Positions 1 to 6,119 of a DNA stretch of 11,155 nucleotides are shown in pieces. The translations under genes and the position numbers were made by a program. The notes below the pieces were generated by a model. The model ran no database searches. It saw only the letters and a program-made list of their open reading frames with translations, and was not told the DNA's origin. Numbering within the stretch: the stretch's first letter is position 1; every line of letters starts with the position of its first letter. This stretch comes from Verrucomicrobiales bacterium (lineage in GTDB: Bacteria > Verrucomicrobiota > Verrucomicrobiia > Verrucomicrobiales > DEV007), in NCBI GenBank assembly GCA_022424805.1, contig JAKMGR010000679.1, positions 1-11,155 on the forward strand. Direction: 5' to 3'.

Positions 1-368
1 TTTCCCGCGAGAGACAACTCCCAGAATCGATCATCGACTCCGAGGATCTGGACCTTGTTGACTCGCTTTCCGCCATTGCGGTTTGAAGCAGTCCCTTCGA
101 TCTGCAGGATCGGTGCAACACTTGCCCCAAGCGAACTACTGACGCGATCCGCAAGGGAATTACTCACATAGCGTTCGCCTCCAACAAATACGGGACCAAT
201 TTTCGAAAGCCGGGCTTCGGCATTTTGCCGCAGGCTCTCCTTCACTGAATCCCCCACTACCAGGGCACCGCTGAGAATGGCAGACGTCAGGGCAACTCCG
301 GCCAACACCGACAAATTGATCCATCGATAGTGGAAGAGTGATTCCCGGATGAGTCGAAAGGCATTCAT
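1..368 (-). CDS. ABC transporter permease, FtsX/MacB-like, 5' part only (cut by window edge)
   Basis: Only the first 122 codons are present; the gene continues past base 1. The start is the ATG at 368-366, 13 bases after the stop of the ABC ATPase, so the two genes are almost certainly cotranscribed and form one transporter. The product opens with a short basic and aromatic cytoplasmic stretch (MNAFRLIRES). One hydrophobic helix follows at about residues 18-40, and then a soluble extracytoplasmic stretch containing VGDSVKESLR and a glycine-rich VGGERY segment. This is the N-terminal layout of FtsX-type permeases: helix 1, then a large periplasmic MacB_PCD-like domain. Such permeases work with LolD/MacB-type ATPases in lipoprotein extraction, lipid or peptide export, or mechanotransmission. 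The helices that would complete the FtsX domain are outside the window, so the subfamily cannot be assigned. Permease identity is fairly secure; the substrate is unknown. Confidence 0.8.
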   Translation of the reverse strand, partial: MNAFRLIRESLFHYRWINLSVLAGVALTSAILSGALVVGDSVKESLRQNAEARLSKIGPVFVGGERYVSNSLADRVSSSLGASVAPILQIEGTASNRNGGKRVNKVQILGVDDRFWELSLAG

Positions 369-381
369 GTTCTTTCGCCTT

Positions 382-1065
382 CTATTCCGTTTCGATTTTC
401 CCGTGACGCAGCGTCCTAACATCACCCAGCGCAGATGCGATATCGGGATCATGTGTGACAACTATCAGTGCGAGATTCTCTGAGCTGTTCAACTCGACAA
501 GCAATTCGATCAGTTTTGATGCGTTGTCCTCGTCGAGAGCGCCGGTGGGTTCATCGGCGAGCAGTAACCTTGGGCGGTTAATCAAAGAACGAACCACCGC
601 GACTCGCTGGCGCTCCCCTCCTGATAGCTGTGAGGGCTGCGAATTCAGCTTATCCGCGAGACCAACGCGACCCATTAACTGCTTGGCGCGCTCGGTTGAC
701 TCTTTCGGTTTCGGCTGATCCCGTAGCGCCAACGTCGGCACGAGGACATTCTCCAGCGCGGTGCATTGCGGTAGCAAATGGTGCATTTGAAAAATGAATC
801 CAATTTGGTCGGAGCGGACCTTCGCGATTTCAGCCTCGCTCAACCCACTCGTCGCAATCCCACCGACGGAGACGCTCCCTTCCGATGGCTGATCGAGAGT
901 GCCGAGCAGATTCAGCAGGGTGCTTTTTCCGCATCCTGACGGACCAACAATCGCGAATCTTTCGCCTTCCGACACCGAGAGATCAAGACCGTCGAGAATC
1001 TTTCGGTCGTCGGCGGACTCATACCACTTGGACACCTGCTTCAGTTCGAGAATTTTTTCGCTCAT
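382..1065 (-). CDS. ABC transporter ATP-binding protein, LolD/MacB type
   Basis: This 227-residue nucleotide-binding subunit has every ABC motif: Walker A GPSGCGKST (41-49), Q-loop Gln93 in FIFQMHHLLP, signature LSGGERQRVAV (147-157), Walker B LLLADEPTG (167-175) with a D-loop ALD after it, and the switch His205 in VVTHD. Length, the FIFQ..LLP Q-loop and the LSGGERQRVA signature match the LolD/MacB/FtsE group, which pairs with FtsX-type permeases; such a permease begins 13 bases downstream. The start ATG at 1065 overlaps the stop TGA of the acyl-CoA ligase by 4 bases (ATGA), implying translational coupling. It would sit on the inner face of the cytoplasmic membrane and power the neighbouring permease. 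LolD proper is unproven: the coupled ligase, thioesterase and membrane protein suggest export of an acyl or lipid-like molecule instead. The family call is secure; the substrate is not. Confidence 0.93.
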   Translation of the reverse strand: MSEKILELKQVSKWYESADDRKILDGLDLSVSEGERFAIVGPSGCGKSTLLNLLGTLDQPSEGSVSVGGIATSGLSEAEIAKVRSDQIGFIFQMHHLLPQCTALENVLVPTLALRDQPKPKESTERAKQLMGRVGLADKLNSQPSQLSGGERQRVAVVRSLINRPRLLLADEPTGALDEDNASKLIELLVELNSSENLALIVVTHDPDIASALGDVRTLRHGKIETE

Positions 1066-2345
1066 GATTCAGTTCGATCCGTATTCTGGATCCATCGTTT
1101 CGATTTAAATTCAAAGCGCGGCAATGCACCTGACTCCACAAGCGTGACCGGGATACGCAGGGTAAAGGCATCGGCCAGTTCCCTCGCTATGAGTTCCGCG
1201 AGATCTTTATTCGCTCCTTCCGCCGCCTCAATACTTACCTCCAGCTCTGCCATTGATTGGCGCGTCGTCTGGATTACCTGGAACTCCACCACATCTGGAA
1301 ACCCACGTATGATTTTCTCCACCGCCGTCGGATAAATATTCACTCCTCGTATCACCACCATTTCGTCGACTCGACCCAATATTCCACCTTCGAGGCAGAA
1401 AACCGGCTCATCCGATCCTTCGGGTGAAAAGAAAGACTTGTCGACGAGATCACCCGTCCGATAGCGCAAAAGCGGACAAGCAGTGCGAGTCAGAGTCGTT
1501 AAAACAAGTTCCCCCTTCTCTCCCGGCTTCACTTCCTGATGGGTTTCGCGATCAATCACCTCGGCAAAGTAGGCATCCTCTATTACACAGAGACTCAGCG
1601 GCTTGTCAGGATGCTCATAAGTCACCGGGCCAACCTCTGTCATTCCGTGATGGTCAAAAATCTCCGCTCCCTTCCAGAGATCAGAAATCTTCTGTCGGAC
1701 TTCGGGCAGGCTTCCGCCTGGTTCACCGGCGACGATAATTTTCTTCAGCCGATACGACGCTGCCTCGCGAGTCTCTGCGAATACTTCGCCGAGACGCAAA
1801 GCATAAGTTGGCGTGCAACAGAGAACGTCCGCGTCGTGAGCAACCATCGCCTGCAATCGAGCCTTGCTACTCAGCCCGCCTCCCGGAATCGAAAGATTCC
1901 CCCGGCGAGTCGCCGACTCAAACGCCGTCCAAAACCCCAGGAACGGTCCAAAGGAAAAGGCGAAAAAGACAACGTCCGAAGTGGAAACACCCGCAGCCTC
2001 AAATACTCGATCCCAGCAATCCAGCATTGCGGACCAACTGTCTGCGGTATCAAGAGAGGGCAGTGGTCCCCGCGTCGTCCCGCTGCTCTGACAATAGCGT
2101 GAGTATTCCGATACCGGATAAGTCAGGTTCGATCCGTATGGCGGAAACTCTTCCCGATCCCAGACAAGATCCATCTTCGAAGTAAACGGCATCTTCTCGG
2201 TGAATTGCCCGAGAGATTCCAGCCCACTATTCAGGCCCGCCTCTTTGAGTCGTCCGCGATAGAACTCGTTCCCTTTCTCCAACTCCCCAATGAGGTGCTG
2301 AAGTCGCGTGAGCTGAAATGATTCCGTGCTGGGTCGATCCGCCAT
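1062..2345 (-). CDS. PaaK-like (phenylacetate-CoA ligase family) AMP-forming acyl/aryl-CoA ligase
   Basis: The product belongs to the adenylate-forming superfamily. Numbering from an upstream TTG, the phosphate-binding loop is SSGTTRGP (90-97), the A5 motif is HHGMTEVG (236-243), the AMP-ribose motif is YRTGDL (298-303), the hinge region is GRVDEMVVIRGVNIYP (327-342), and a basic RFEFKSKR lies near the C-terminus (413-420). Length (about 427-430 residues) and the VIRGVNIYP hinge fit the PaaK branch, which activates a carboxylic acid to acyl-AMP and then acyl-CoA. The usual GK after SSGTT is RG here, and the substrate is unknown. I prefer the ATG at 2345, preceded by GGTGGAG, over the TTG at 2354. 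The gene overlaps the ABC ATPase by 4 bases and follows the membrane protein after a hairpin-filled 68-base gap. With the upstream hotdog thioesterase it suggests acyl-CoA chemistry coupled to the ABC transporter. Confidence 0.85.
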   Translation of the reverse strand: MADRPSTESFQLTRLQHLIGELEKGNEFYRGRLKEAGLNSGLESLGQFTEKMPFTSKMDLVWDREEFPPYGSNLTYPVSEYSRYCQSSGTTRGPLPSLDTADSWSAMLDCWDRVFEAAGVSTSDVVFFAFSFGPFLGFWTAFESATRRGNLSIPGGGLSSKARLQAMVAHDADVLCCTPTYALRLGEVFAETREAASYRLKKIIVAGEPGGSLPEVRQKISDLWKGAEIFDHHGMTEVGPVTYEHPDKPLSLCVIEDAYFAEVIDRETHQEVKPGEKGELVLTTLTRTACPLLRYRTGDLVDKSFFSPEGSDEPVFCLEGGILGRVDEMVVIRGVNIYPTAVEKIIRGFPDVVEFQVIQTTRQSMAELEVSIEAAEGANKDLAELIARELADAFTLRIPVTLVESGALPRFEFKSKRWIQNTDRTES

Positions 2346-2355
2346 CTCCACCAAT

Positions 2356-2413
2356 CTATCGGGAAACAGCGCCGCTCTTCAAGTCACGGAAAAGAGGTTT
2401 CCCAAAACGATAG
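2356..2413 (-). repeat. Nested imperfect hairpin between membrane protein and ligase genes
   Basis: The whole gap between the membrane-protein stop and the ligase start folds on itself. On the plus strand CTATC (2356-2360) pairs with GATAG (2409-2413), GGGAAAC (2361-2367) with GTTTCCC (2397-2403), and CTCTT (2375-2379) with AAGAG (2392-2396). That is 17 base pairs with a 5-base bulge, a 7-base asymmetric bulge and a 12-base loop. On the transcribed minus strand it begins at the first base after the TAA stop and is followed by GATTGGTGG, which holds the ligase ribosome-binding region, with no T-run. It is therefore not a standard intrinsic terminator. Possible roles are mRNA processing, partial termination, or control of ligase translation. 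The pairing is seen directly; the role is inference. Confidence 0.5.
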
Positions 2414-2983
2414 TTAATCCGATTTCGAGTTATCAGTCGCCGCAGCGACCGCAACTTTCTTCCCATGATCCGCCGGAGCTGGATCAGGCTTGAATTTTAC
2501 GACTAGGTAACCGCCCAGCGCAGCCATGAAAATTCCAACCACAAACTGCCAGCGCATTCCGGCGAGTCCACCTGCAGGAGGGTGCATCGAAAGCGAAACA
2601 ATCGCATTCACAATCGGAGCCCCTGCAAAGATGATCGACATGACAATGGCAGGAGCACTCTTATTGCCCTGAGCAAAAAGAGCACCCAGAGACAAGAGAA
2701 CAAAGAAGGCGCCAATCGCACCGAGAATACCTGCAATGAGAGAAAGCCAGAGGCCTTTGCCCGGGAAGTTCCAATCCGAACCGCGAGCAACCAGGATCGC
2801 GAGCGGAGCCAGAACTGCTGTCAGGAAGTAGGCCACCCCGACGAAAAGAAACGCCTTGTAGCGACCGTTCGCAGGATCGGCCATTCCAACCTGCCCCATG
2901 TGAAGAAAAATTCCGTAAAGTCCCCAGGTGAGGACAGTTCCAAGGGCAAACCAGAGCCAAGCATAGCTATTCATATCTTCCAT
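2414..2983 (-). CDS. Five-helix membrane protein, EamA/DMT-like, function unknown
   Basis: The 189-residue product is strongly hydrophobic, with about five predicted helices at residues 8-28, 44-66, 77-104, 109-132 and 145-163. A hydrophilic, alanine-rich charged tail (about 165-189) follows. Glycine-rich helices and the TWGLYGIFLHMGQ opening resemble half-size members of the drug/metabolite transporter (EamA-like) superfamily, but I do not recognise a named family. The start ATG at 2983 lies 12 bases after the thioesterase stop. A second ATG at 2974 has GGAAG only 2 bases ahead of it, so it is less likely. The position between the thioesterase and the acyl-CoA ligase and ABC transporter suggests membership of the same transcript, possibly moving a small metabolite or acting as an accessory membrane subunit. 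Membrane location is secure; the transport role is inference. Confidence 0.75.
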   Translation of the reverse strand: MEDMNSYAWLWFALGTVLTWGLYGIFLHMGQVGMADPANGRYKAFLFVGVAYFLTAVLAPLAILVARGSDWNFPGKGLWLSLIAGILGAIGAFFVLLSLGALFAQGNKSAPAIVMSIIFAGAPIVNAIVSLSMHPPAGGLAGMRWQFVVGIFMAALGGYLVVKFKPDPAPADHGKKVAVAAATDNSKSD

Positions 2984-2995
2984 ATAAAATCAGTA

Positions 2996-3475
2996 TCACG
3001 CACTTTTTGAAGGGATGCTCCCCTCGGGTGCGACGCAAATCTTTTCGCGCCATTCATCGGGAATCGCAACCGCTTTCATGCGCCGCTGTTCTTCATCGAA
3101 AGTTACGCACACGACCGTAAAACGGCCCGTCGCAGCAATCACGCGATCCTCTTCGGAGTCGGGATTTTTCCAGAAATTAAAATAGTAGCAGATCGTCTTG
3201 TTGCGGATTTCCTCCACCAACAACTCAATCTCGACCTCTTCCTCAAACCGAAGAGGCTGTCGAAAATCTGCCGATGCGTGGACCCGGGGCCAGCCTACGT
3301 GAGGACCCTCACCTTCTTCCTGCTTCTGAAACGGATGAACCGAAAAGCCTAGCGCTCGATAAAACGCATGCTCCGCCACTTCCATGAAACGATAGAAGTT
3401 CGAAAAGTGCATAATCCCCGCCACATCTGTGTCTGCGAACTCAACGCGACGGCGATAGGTGAATCGGTTCTCCAT
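2996..3475 (-). CDS. Hotdog-fold acyl-CoA thioesterase, YbgC/4HBT family
   Basis: The product matches single-domain 4HBT (4-hydroxybenzoyl-CoA thioesterase) proteins. The signature is near the N-terminus: RRVEFADTDVAGIMHFSNFY, with the conserved Asp in DTD as likely catalytic residue, followed by the long hotdog helix (RFMEVAEHAFYRALG). The later VHASADFRQPLRFEEEVEIEL and ATGRFTVVCV segments are the usual beta strands. Hydrolysis of an acyl- or aroyl-CoA to the free acid plus CoA in the cytosol is expected. The frame is open upstream to a TTG at 3511, with ATGs at 3487 and 3475. I chose 3475 because its N-terminus (MENRFTYRRRVEF) has the length usual for the family, giving 159 residues. The gene follows prfA and ends 12 bases before the membrane protein. 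Together with the PaaK-like ligase it makes an activation/hydrolysis pair. It has no tail or other added domain. Confidence 0.87.
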   Translation of the reverse strand: MENRFTYRRRVEFADTDVAGIMHFSNFYRFMEVAEHAFYRALGFSVHPFQKQEEGEGPHVGWPRVHASADFRQPLRFEEEVEIELLVEEIRNKTICYYFNFWKNPDSEEDRVIAATGRFTVVCVTFDEEQRRMKAVAIPDEWREKICVAPEGSIPSKSA

Positions 3476-3550
3476 AACGGTTACCATGATGGCGTGTTGG
3501 TGGGAATGCAAGGAATGGGTGCGGGGCAGACGGCGAAGTAGCTCGTTCAG

Positions 3551-4630
3551 TTACACACCCGCTTCCAACTCAGCGAGACGGTCTTCCATTTCAGATGCTT
3601 GCAGCGTCCCAATGGTTTCCTCGAGATCCCCAGTCATAACGCTGTCCAGATTGTAGAGCGTCATATTCACCCGGTGATCAGTGAGGCGATTCTGGGGGAA
3701 ATTGTAGGTGCGGATTTTTTCTTCGCGCCCACCTGATCCAATCAGGTTTTTCCGGTGAGCGGAATACTTTTCGTGCTCCTCGCGAATCTTCGCCTCGAGC
3801 AGTTTGGCTCGCAGAATCTGAAGCGCTTTTTCCTTATTCTTCCCCTGGCTTCGTCCGTCCTGGCATTTTACCTGGATGCCTGTCGGCAGGTGAGTCACCT
3901 GCACCGCAGAGTCGGTCGTGTTGACGTGCTGTCCACCGGGACCGCCGGCACGGGTTGCCTGGATTTGAAGATCTTCGGTTTTCAGTTCGACGTCGACTTC
4001 TTCTGCCTCCGGTAATACGGCAACAGTCGCAGTGGAGGTATGAATTCGCCCCTGTGTTTCGGTATCCGGAACGCGCTGGACTCGGTGAACGCCGCTTTCG
4101 TATTTCAGAAAGCGAAACACTTCTTCACCCGTCACCTTGAAAACGACCTCTTTGTAGCCGCCCACTTCAGAAGGACTGGCTTCGACCGGCTCGACTCTCC
4201 ATCCGCGAGCCTCCGCATAGCGCTGATACATCCGATAGAGATCTCCGGCAAAAAGGGAAGCCTCGTCGCCACCTGTCCCAGCGCGGATTTCGACGATGGC
4301 ATCGCGGTCCTCCGTCGCATCATGGGGAAGAAGAGCATACTGCACCTTTACCTCGAGCTCTTCGATCTGCATCTCCAATGCCGGAATTTCCTCGGCCGCC
4401 ATCTCCGCCATATCCGGATCACTCTCTTTCGCTAAGATGCGATTTTCTTCCAGATTCTCTTTGGCCTTGGCGAGATTCTCCCAATCTTTGAGTAGCGACT
4501 TCGTACGGTTGTATTCTCGGGTCAGCTCTCCCGCTTGTTTCGGGTCGCCAAAAAAGCCATCCTGCGCCATGAGGGATTCCAACTCCGGCACGCGGAGGCG
4601 TTTCTTTTCAATGAGCGGGGCGTAGTCCAC
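3551..4630 (-). CDS. prfA: Peptide chain release factor 1 (RF1)
   Basis: RF1 recognises UAA and UAG stop codons and triggers peptide release. The 359-residue length matches the family. The tripeptide anticodon is PxT type, here P188-D189-T190 in VQRVPDTETQGR, which distinguishes RF1 from RF2 (SPF). The catalytic GGQ loop is at 232-234 in RAGGPGGQHVNTTDSAVQ. Other family marks are EIRAGTGGDEASLFAGDLYRMY (about 114-135, split here across AGTGGDEA and LFAGDL) and EEKIRTYNFPQNRLTDHR near the C-terminus. The start codon is GTG at 4630, chosen because it gives the family's usual N-terminus and no in-frame ATG lies close by; no clear ribosome-binding site precedes it. The gene lies downstream of rpmE, a common bacterial order, but a U-tract hairpin lies 38 bases before the start. 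The gene that follows is a thioesterase, not the usual prmC methyltransferase. Confidence 0.97.
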   Translation of the reverse strand: MDYAPLIEKKRLRVPELESLMAQDGFFGDPKQAGELTREYNRTKSLLKDWENLAKAKENLEENRILAKESDPDMAEMAAEEIPALEMQIEELEVKVQYALLPHDATEDRDAIVEIRAGTGGDEASLFAGDLYRMYQRYAEARGWRVEPVEASPSEVGGYKEVVFKVTGEEVFRFLKYESGVHRVQRVPDTETQGRIHTSTATVAVLPEAEEVDVELKTEDLQIQATRAGGPGGQHVNTTDSAVQVTHLPTGIQVKCQDGRSQGKNKEKALQILRAKLLEAKIREEHEKYSAHRKNLIGSGGREEKIRTYNFPQNRLTDHRVNMTLYNLDSVMTGDLEETIGTLQASEMEDRLAELEAGV

Positions 4631-4668
4631 GGGGAATCAGAGGTAGGAATTCGAAGGAAAGGGATACG

Positions 4669-4708
4669 AAAAACGGCGATAACACCCTTCGGGGGTATCA
4701 TCACCGTT
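4669..4708 (-). terminator. Rho-independent terminator after rpmE (possible attenuator of prfA)
   Basis: On the minus strand a 16-pair stem (plus-strand arms 4672-4687 and 4693-4708; 13 Watson-Crick and 3 G-T pairs) encloses a 5-base loop CCGAA. It runs into TTTTT, which overlaps the base of the stem, so this is a near-textbook intrinsic terminator. It lies 45 bases after the rpmE stop and only 38 bases before the prfA GTG. No convincing promoter fits in those 38 bases, so prfA may depend on read-through. On the plus strand the loop reads CTTCGG, a stable UUCG-type loop, but no T-run follows in that direction. Confidence 0.8.
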
Positions 4709-4714
4709 CGCAAG

Positions 4715-4743
4715 TGGCGGTAATCCTGAAACAGGCTCCGCCA
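4715..4743 (-). repeat. Second hairpin in the rpmE-prfA gap
   Basis: TGGCGG (4715-4720) pairs with CCGCCA (4738-4743), and inside it CCTG (4725-4728) pairs with CAGG (4732-4735) around an AAA loop, leaving an internal loop TAAT/CT. It begins 10 bases after the rpmE stop and lies 6 bases ahead of the terminator stem. On the minus strand it is preceded, not followed, by TTTTT, so it is not a terminator by itself. It could protect the 3' end of the rpmE mRNA or compete with nearby sequence. Confidence 0.5.
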
Positions 4744-4753
4744 AAAAGGGAAG

Positions 4754-4999
4754 CTAGAGATCGGAAAGCTTGGGCTTTTTCCGGCGTTTGCCGGCTCCAC
4801 CACCTTCTCCGAATCGCTGCTGGAACTTATCAACTCGACCGGCAGTATCGACAAAGCGCTGCTCACCAGTAAAGAAAGGGTGGCATGCAGAGCAGATACC
4901 GATGTGCAGATCAGGAACCGTGGAACGCGTCTGGATCACGTTTCCGCAGTTGCACTGAATCGTGGCTTCGTTGTATTCGGGATGGATGTCCGCTTTCAT
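4754..4999 (-). CDS. rpmE: 50S ribosomal protein L31, zinc-binding type
   Basis: This is an 81-residue large-subunit ribosomal protein. The [20 protein letters not shown] opening and [30 protein letters not shown] core are diagnostic of L31. The zinc-binding cysteines are Cys16, Cys18, Cys36 and Cys39, so this is the zinc-containing (C+) form and not the zinc-independent paralogue induced during zinc shortage. The tail after the core is glycine-rich and then basic ([14 protein letters not shown]), somewhat longer than in E. coli L31. The open frame extends upstream to 5227, but that extension has no similarity to L31 and the family N-terminus begins at the ATG at 4999. It is followed by tandem hairpins and then prfA. 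The stop codon is TAG, which only RF1, the product of the next gene, reads. Confidence 0.96.
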   Translation of the reverse strand: MKADIHPEYNEATIQCNCGNVIQTRSTVPDLHIGICSACHPFFTGEQRFVDTAGRVDKFQQRFGEGGGAGKRRKKPKLSDL

Positions 5000-5022
5000 A
5001 ACCGTCTTTTTAGAAGGGGCGG

Positions 5023-5051
5023 AAAATAGACGCGATGATTCAGGCAGGCAA
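5023..5051 (-). promoter_or_regulatory. Candidate sigma70-type promoter for rpmE
   Basis: On the minus strand TTGCCT (plus 5046-5051) and TATTTT (plus 5023-5028) are separated by exactly 17 bases. Each box matches 4 of 6 consensus positions. Transcription would begin near 5016, leaving a leader of about 17 bases before the rpmE ATG at 4999. Spacing and position are good and the boxes are mediocre, so this is plausible but unproven. Confidence 0.4.
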
Positions 5052-5132
5052 GCGGAAATTTGACATGCAAATCTGCTTTCAAAAATGCGGAAAGTCTTGA
5101 GGATCGCGGCAAAATCGAGACGATCGGTAAAG

Positions 5133-5819
5133 ATGCAGAAAAACTCCGACAACACGACGGAAAACCAGACAGCCGTGCCGGAGTCAGCTCCCTTCGATCT
5201 TTCGTTGGTTTTTCTCATCGCAGCCAACGTGATCCCCCTGCTCGGCGCAATATTCTGGGGCTGGCGGGTTTTTGATATCGTTGTGCTCTACTGGCTCGAA
5301 AACGTCATCGTCGGGCTCATCAATGCCGTTCGCATGCTCTTGATCCGGAGCAAGGAAGGCAGAGCAGTCGAAATCGTCGGGAAAATCTTTCAGACCGGGT
5401 TTTTCCTCGTCCACTTTGGGATCTTCGCGGTCGTTCACGGAGTCTTTGTGTTTGCTCTGCTAGGTGACTCGTTTGGCGAGGTGAGGCAGGGAGTCGACAC
5501 TTTCGACCTCTTCATGAAATTGAAGTGGGCGGCGCTGGCTCTGGTCGGAAGCCACACAATTTCCTTTTTCTTCAATTTTCTCGGCAAGAAGGAATACCTG
5601 AAACGAACCCTGGGGAAGCAAATGATGGCCCCCTACCCTCGCATGATCGCCCTGCACATGGCGATTGTCTTCGGCGCTTTCGCCGTCATCGCTCTCGGAC
5701 AGCCCGTCGTGCTGCTCGTGATTCTCGTGGTAGGGAAGACGATAGTCGACTGGAAACTGCACGTGCGCTCGCATCGCAAACTGGACGAGAAGGAATCGAG
5801 GTATCCCAAGCTTTCTTGA
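5133..5819 (+). CDS. DUF6498-like polytopic membrane protein
   Basis: The 228-residue product has about six hydrophobic segments, at roughly residues 22-43, 46-68, 86-110, 131-150, 171-188 and 190-205, between a polar N-terminus and a charged C-terminal tail ([15 protein letters not shown]). Landmarks are [49 protein letters not shown] and [16 protein letters not shown] recognise this pattern (YWLEN, paired His-rich helices, PxxRMxxLH) as the DUF6498 family, whose function is unknown; the assignment is from memory. The conserved His, Tyr and Trp residues within helices could bind a cofactor or metal, but that is speculation. The frame is open from 5085. I chose the ATG at 5133 because the earlier residues ([16 protein letters not shown]) have no helix and the later start leaves a typical short polar N-terminus; GGTAAAG just before it is a weak ribosome site. 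It diverges from rpmE and has no cotranscribed neighbour. Confidence 0.75.
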   Translation: MQKNSDNTTENQTAVPESAPFDLSLVFLIAANVIPLLGAIFWGWRVFDIVVLYWLENVIVGLINAVRMLLIRSKEGRAVEIVGKIFQTGFFLVHFGIFAVVHGVFVFALLGDSFGEVRQGVDTFDLFMKLKWAALALVGSHTISFFFNFLGKKEYLKRTLGKQMMAPYPRMIALHMAIVFGAFAVIALGQPVVLLVILVVGKTIVDWKLHVRSHRKLDEKESRYPKLS

Positions 5820-5839
5820 TATTTCTGAATTCATTCCCT

Positions 5840-5927
5840 GCCCTGTAGCCAAGTTCTGTGACCTCGGAGTAGGTGCGGTTGGAAGATGGGTGCACAACCC
5901 AGCCTCACAGAGGCCAGCTACAGGAGC
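5840..5927 (+). ncRNA. Candidate structured RNA element, family not recognised
   Basis: A perfect 8-bp stem, CCTGTAGC (5842-5849) with GCTACAGG (5917-5924), can be extended by GC/GC across a bulged A at 5925. It encloses three local hairpins: ACCT/AGGT (5861-5864, 5871-5874), GGTTG/CAACC (5877-5881, 5895-5899) and GCCTC/GAGGC around a 3-base ACA loop (5902-5906, 5910-5914). An alternative long-range helix, TCTGTGA (5855-5861) with TCACAGA (5905-5911), excludes the third hairpin and trims the first. TTGGA (5879-5883) can also pair with TCCAA (5932-5936) outside the outer stem, making a pseudoknot. Mutually exclusive helices plus a pseudoknot are typical of regulatory leaders or compact small RNAs. 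It lies about 60 bases upstream of the sulfatase-remnant ORF. The complement folds similarly, so the strand is uncertain. It does not match the riboswitch, SRP, 6S, tmRNA or RNase P consensus features I know. Confidence 0.45.
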
Positions 5928-5982
5928 CCCCCTCCAACGCGGCCCTCGACTCAGACTAAACAATTTGCTCCACTCAGGCATA

Positions 5983-6114
5983 ATGAAGTCGCTCACGCTG
6001 TTCTTTCTATTATTTACCTTCGCATACCCGCTCCTATCTGCCGAGCGCACCAAGGAGATGAAGGAACGCTGGAACGAATGGGCGTATCGAGTCGGGGCAA
6101 ATAAGCGCGAGTAG
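5983..6114 (+). pseudogene. Sulfatase remnant: signal peptide joined to C-terminal tail
   Basis: This 43-codon ORF splits into two unrelated parts. Residues 1-20 (MKSLTLFFLLFTFAYPLLSA) form a good Sec signal peptide: a Lys, a hydrophobic core, and a cleavage site near LSA-E. Residues 21-43 (ERTKEMKERWNEWAYRVGAN plus KRE) resemble the extreme C-terminus of type I sulfatases, which commonly end with a helix of the form E-M-x-x-x-W-x-x-W-A-x-R-x-x-V. The whole catalytic domain, about 400-450 residues including the C-x-P-S-R site, is absent. The simplest reading is an in-frame internal deletion of a secreted sulfatase gene. Its stop lies 5 bases from the convergent end of the oxidoreductase gene, beside a locus with an intact sulfatase. 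The alternative is a genuine small secreted peptide. The two-part composition is seen directly; the sulfatase-tail match is from family knowledge. Confidence 0.5.
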
Positions 6115-6119
6115 CTTAC

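Noticed and set aside
1539..2102. Plus-strand 187-codon open frame opposite the CoA ligase
   Set aside because: It is antisense to a gene with all adenylation motifs and is rich in Arg, Pro and Ser, as shadow frames are.
5060..5086. Perfect TTGACA box upstream of the DUF6498-like gene
   Set aside because: No acceptable -10 box lies 16-18 bases downstream. The best is AAAAAT at 15 bases, so I do not call a promoter.
5000..5227. Upstream extension of the rpmE frame to 157 residues
   Set aside because: The added 76 residues have no L31 similarity. The family N-terminus begins at the ATG at 4999, and a candidate promoter lies inside the extension.
5840..5927. Assignment of the folded element to a named RNA class (6S, SRP, cobalamin, glutamine or SAM riboswitch)
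   Set aside because: None of the conserved sequence boxes of those classes, as I know them, is present. Only the generic fold is supported.
5460..6053. Minus-strand 197-codon open frame opposite the DUF6498-like gene and the structured element
   Set aside because: Composition is low-complexity and has no domain. It is antisense to a well-supported membrane protein and runs through the candidate RNA.
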